Shown: in pieces, positions 60,850 through 64,000 of the stretch
Layout of the letters: each line of letters starts with the position of its first letter
Position numbering within the stretch: the stretch's first letter is position 1
Origin: Benincasa hispida
Lineage: Eukaryota; Streptophyta; Magnoliopsida; Cucurbitales; Cucurbitaceae
NCBI RefSeq assembly: GCF_009727055.1
Contig: NC_052354.1
Coordinates: 41,957,899-42,021,898, forward strand
Reading direction: 5' to 3'
DNA: 64,000 nt
The notes under the pieces: model-generated
What the model saw: only the letters and a program-made list of their open reading frames with translations
Told to the model about the DNA's origin: nothing
The model's database searches: none
Translations under genes and position numbers: made by a program

Positions 60850-61577
60850 CTAAGTTTTAGGTTCTGTGGACTGACTTACGATGTAAGTCTTGGTTTTGTG
60901 TCCTTTATGGCTATTCACGGATCCTTCGTCCTTGCTAGGTATATTCGTTCATTAAATGTTTGATGGAAAATGTGTTTAAAAGCCTTCATGTCTAAGCTTT
61001 ATGTACTGAATGATTGTTATTGCTAGTTTAACTACCTGAAAGAAGTTAGTATGAGATGGCTATTTTGTTTTGGTGTTATGGAAAGAAAGAAGGATCATAA
61101 TAAGGCTATTTGGCGTTAGTTTAATTCATGGAAGGACTGTTAGAAACGAACATATATTTTGATTAAGGGATATTGAAACCTGATAGAACTATGAAGTGTT
61201 ATGCACTTATGACATGAAAAAAAGAAATGGATGTATTTGGTTAAGCTATAGAATAAGGTAGGTGAATTAGAAATTCACTGGGGAATAATATTAAGTTTTG
61301 CATTACGAGAATAAAACTAGTGGTGCTACAAGGAACTCTATCACAAGGCACACATTCTTAGTTACGAGATTAAAGTTTCTTTATAAGATGAAAAAAAGAG
61401 GTGAAGAAGAGACTATAAATTCTATTAAGGATTACTAGATATTAAAGTCAAAATGTTCCAAGAAAAATTTTGAAAGGATTAATAAGTCATGATCACTTTC
61501 ATGGTACCGAAGTTGGTGGACCGAGTAATGTATGGTGTTTTAGTTCTTTATGTAACATGCCTAAAAGGAAGAAGAAT
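60850..61577 (+). other. F1 leader remnant
   Basis: AT-rich sequence after the primer site with no coding potential; it ends where Copia pol sequence begins at about 61578. Confidence 0.5.
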
Positions 61578-62712
61578 TACTAGATGGAGCATAAAAGAAA
61601 GAGAGATGTAGTTAGAAAGGTACATAACTTCAAAGCTAGACTTGTAGCAAAGGGTTATACCCAGAGGGAAGGGATTGACTATGAGAAATTTTTTTCTCTT
61701 ATTGCTATGCTTAAGTGTATAAGAATTCTCTTGTCCACAGCCACATATGATGACTATGAGATATGGAAAATAGAGGTCAAGAATGTTTTTCTAAATGACA
61801 ATCTTGAAGAGAACATCTTTATGTATCAGCCCGAGGGGTTCATAGCCCAAGGACAAGAGTAAAAAGTTTGCAAGATGAATCGATCCATTTATGGGTTGAA
61901 GCAAACATCCAGATCTTGAAACATTAGATTTGATTGAAATATTTTGGTTTTGATTAAGACGTTTCTGAACCTTGTATCTACAAGAAAATCATTAATGATA
62001 AAGTAGTTTCTTAGTACTTTATGTGGATGATATCTTACTCATTGGGAATAATATAGGGTACCTTATTGACATTAAAGAATGGTTGGTAGCCCAATTCCAA
62101 ATGAAAGATTTGGGAGAGGCACGATATATACTTAGGATCCAAATCATCAAAGATTGCAAGAACAGAACGCTGGTTTTGTATCAAAAAACTTATATTGACA
62201 AAATGTTGACTCGATATTCAATGTAGAACTCTAAGAAGGGTTTATTATCTTTTAGGCATGGGGATCATTTGTCTAAGGAACAATGTTCTAAGACACCTTA
62301 AGAAGTTAAGGATATGAGACGTATTCCCTATGCCTTAGCTGTAGGTAGCTTATTGTATGCCATGCTCTGCACTAGGCTAGACATTTGTTATGTAGTGGAA
62401 ATAGTCAGTAGGTATCAGTCCAATCCAAGATTAGACCACTAAGCTGTGGCTAAGAACATCCTCAAGTATCTTAGAAGAATGAGGGACTACAAGCTGGTGT
62501 ATGGAGCTAAGGATTTGATCCTTACAGGATACACCGACTCTGGTTTCCAAACTGACAAGGATTCTAGGAAATCCACGTTAGGATTAGTGTTCACCCTAGG
62601 GGGAGCTGTAGTATGGCGTAGTGTCAAGCAACGATGCATTGTAGATTCCACTATGGAGGCTGAATATGTAGCTACTTGTGAAGTAACAAAGGAAGCAGTT
62701 TGGCTCAGAAAG
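61578..62712 (+). pseudogene. Copia RT-RNase H fragment (H1)
   Basis: Starts within RT ([19 protein letters not shown]), has the active-site motif LYVDDILLIG near 62014-62043, then RNase H (GYTDSGFQTDKDSRKST; STMEAEYVATCE) and stops at Leu-Arg-Lys where an LTR begins at 62713. Several stops and a frameshift (near 61920-62010). It is more diverged from A1 than D1 is; the 5' half of the polyprotein is missing. Confidence 0.85.
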
Positions 62713-63600
62713 TGTTGAGATTGGTTTCCTAAATCTCTTTGTATTCTCGTAGTTTGTAAACTTTGTATAAACATATTGTTGTTAATAAAATAAGTGTCCT
62801 TTTATAAGCATATACTCAATCCAATAAACTAAGATGCGAAGTTATTTCATGTAATTTAAACAAATATTAGAGACATACAAGTGGATCTTGTTTAAATAAT
62901 ATCCTAAATGGTCTGTAGTAGATGGATAAAGCTGGATACCTTATCCTGGTGACACTACAGATACAACCCGCTTTCTAGGTGTTACAAGTGTTGTAAAGTG
63001 CTACAAATGATCTGATCCTGATCATTCATATGGAGACATGTGAGTAGGGGTATCCTATACAAAGGAGTTTGTATAAGACCGGACCACGAAATGATTAGTC
63101 TCTTAATATAACGCCGTTAATAATAGAGACTTACATTTCACTAGGATGACCATAGGTGACATGACCTGAATCCTGAGTGAGTTATGAACTCCTGCTCATG
63201 TAGGTTGTCCTTTTATTTGTATGGGTGAAAGTGGCCAGATTGCCAACTCAACAACCATTTTGGGGATTCGTTTGATTGGGGAGCTGGGAACACCGCTACA
63301 TAAGACGGAATTCACTCCTTCCCCAATGGTAGGGGCAAGTAGATAAATTGCTCCCTTAAGAGCTGATTCTAGGTCTTGAACATAGTGGCACACCCTCTCC
63401 TGGCTCGGAAGAGACTTGGTCATAGTGGGACTATGACTTATTGTTCATTAAAGGGATCCGTGGTACTTAAGGATTTAAATGTAACTATAGGGGAAAAACG
63501 GTAATTTTGACCCAACTATACTTATAAGCAATTTGTGAAGGGTCATCGCACTGTTGATTGGTTATATCCAATGGACACATAAATTTATCTGTAATGTGAA
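62713..63600 (+). mobile_element. Copia-type LTR fragment inserted in the H1 RNase H
   Basis: Starts TGTTGAGATTGGTTTCCTAA and follows the LTR layout of the family (GGTCTGTAGTAGATGGATAA, CCTTATCCTGGTGACACTAC, GACCATAGGTGACATGACCT). It is cut at about 63600 by unrelated sequence. Confidence 0.75.
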
Positions 63601-64000
63601 GATAAATTATTATGGACATATGCGGATGTACATGAATTCATGCGTTACACATAACTGATGTGTTTGCTCCCATGCGTCTAATGTCATGCGTCAGAATGAT
63701 GATGCATTAATCTTAGCATGCAATGACCACGCGTTCCTATCACAAACGCAAGTTTCTCGGGTGATCCGAGGTCGAACACGGGGACTTTTCACTCAATAAT
63801 ATTTATGAAGCAATGTGTTTAAGGCGATGAAAAGAAAAATAAAAAGAAGTTTAATAGATGTACAGACTATTCCTACTCCTAACTAAACAGATTGAGCAAT
63901 AGAAGACTTGCAATGAGAATGAATAAAGACACAACAACCATTAACACATAGTAATGTTTATTATCTTAAATCGCCCGAGTAATCCCAGCTCATTGCACTA
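63601..64000 (-). mobile_element. Inverted relative of G1/G2, runs off the window
   Basis: On the minus strand, CCCCGTGTTCGACCTCGGAT, CACCCGAGAAACTTGCG match 49368-49440 (and 38355-38420). Continues beyond the window end. Confidence 0.55.

Overview
This is a gene-poor, transposon-rich stretch of a eudicot nuclear genome. AT-rich intergenic DNA, GT-AG introns, LTR retrotransposons primed from initiator tRNA-Met, Mutator-like and hAT-like DNA transposons and a plant-type L-cysteine desulfhydrase all point to a flowering plant. The Copia polyprotein and its LTR (TGTTGGGATTGATGCCC...) resemble, from memory, elements very common in Cucurbitaceae, so a cucurbit is my best guess; that is inference, not proof.

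Layout. 1-3.1 kb: no recognisable gene apart from a possible 46-codon fragment. 3.1-4.9 kb: an intact intronless L-cysteine desulfhydrase gene on the minus strand. 5.09-13.79 kb: a complete 8.7-kb Mutator-like element (MULE) with long terminal inverted repeats and an 8-bp target-site duplication, inserted about 600 bp upstream of that gene's ATG. It carries a decayed transposase gene, a decayed plant-mobile-domain (MAIN-like) gene and about 40 copies of a palindrome-centred CTAAGCGATCGTTTAG motif. 14.4-15.1 kb: a small hAT-like element. 16.8-17.1 kb: a short tandem repeat. 17.99-22.16 kb: a non-autonomous LTR element (minus strand) split by a 1.84-kb solo LTR, both with target-site duplications. 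23.7-27.4 kb: a small three-exon gene for a 99-residue probable membrane protein whose introns hold two small transposons.

28-64 kb is a nest of related Copia elements in both orientations, all decayed, with Ty3/gypsy-type sequence in between: C1 (+, 29.9-33.4 kb), D1 (-, 33.7-37.3 kb), A1 (+, 40.0-52.7 kb, two LTRs, gag-pol interrupted by a 1.8-kb insertion), E1 (-, 52.7-57.95 kb, internally deleted), a 2.88-kb gypsy LTR F1 (57.95-60.84 kb) and H1 (+, 61.6-62.7 kb). A1 and E1 lie as a large inverted pair.

The most unusual signal is that the same ACGATCGT/CTAAGCGATCGTTTAG palindrome family is arrayed in two unrelated transposon classes: the noncoding 3' part of the MULE, and the LTR and leader of the Copia family. 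Only two genes look functional for the host; everything else recognisable is mobile DNA.
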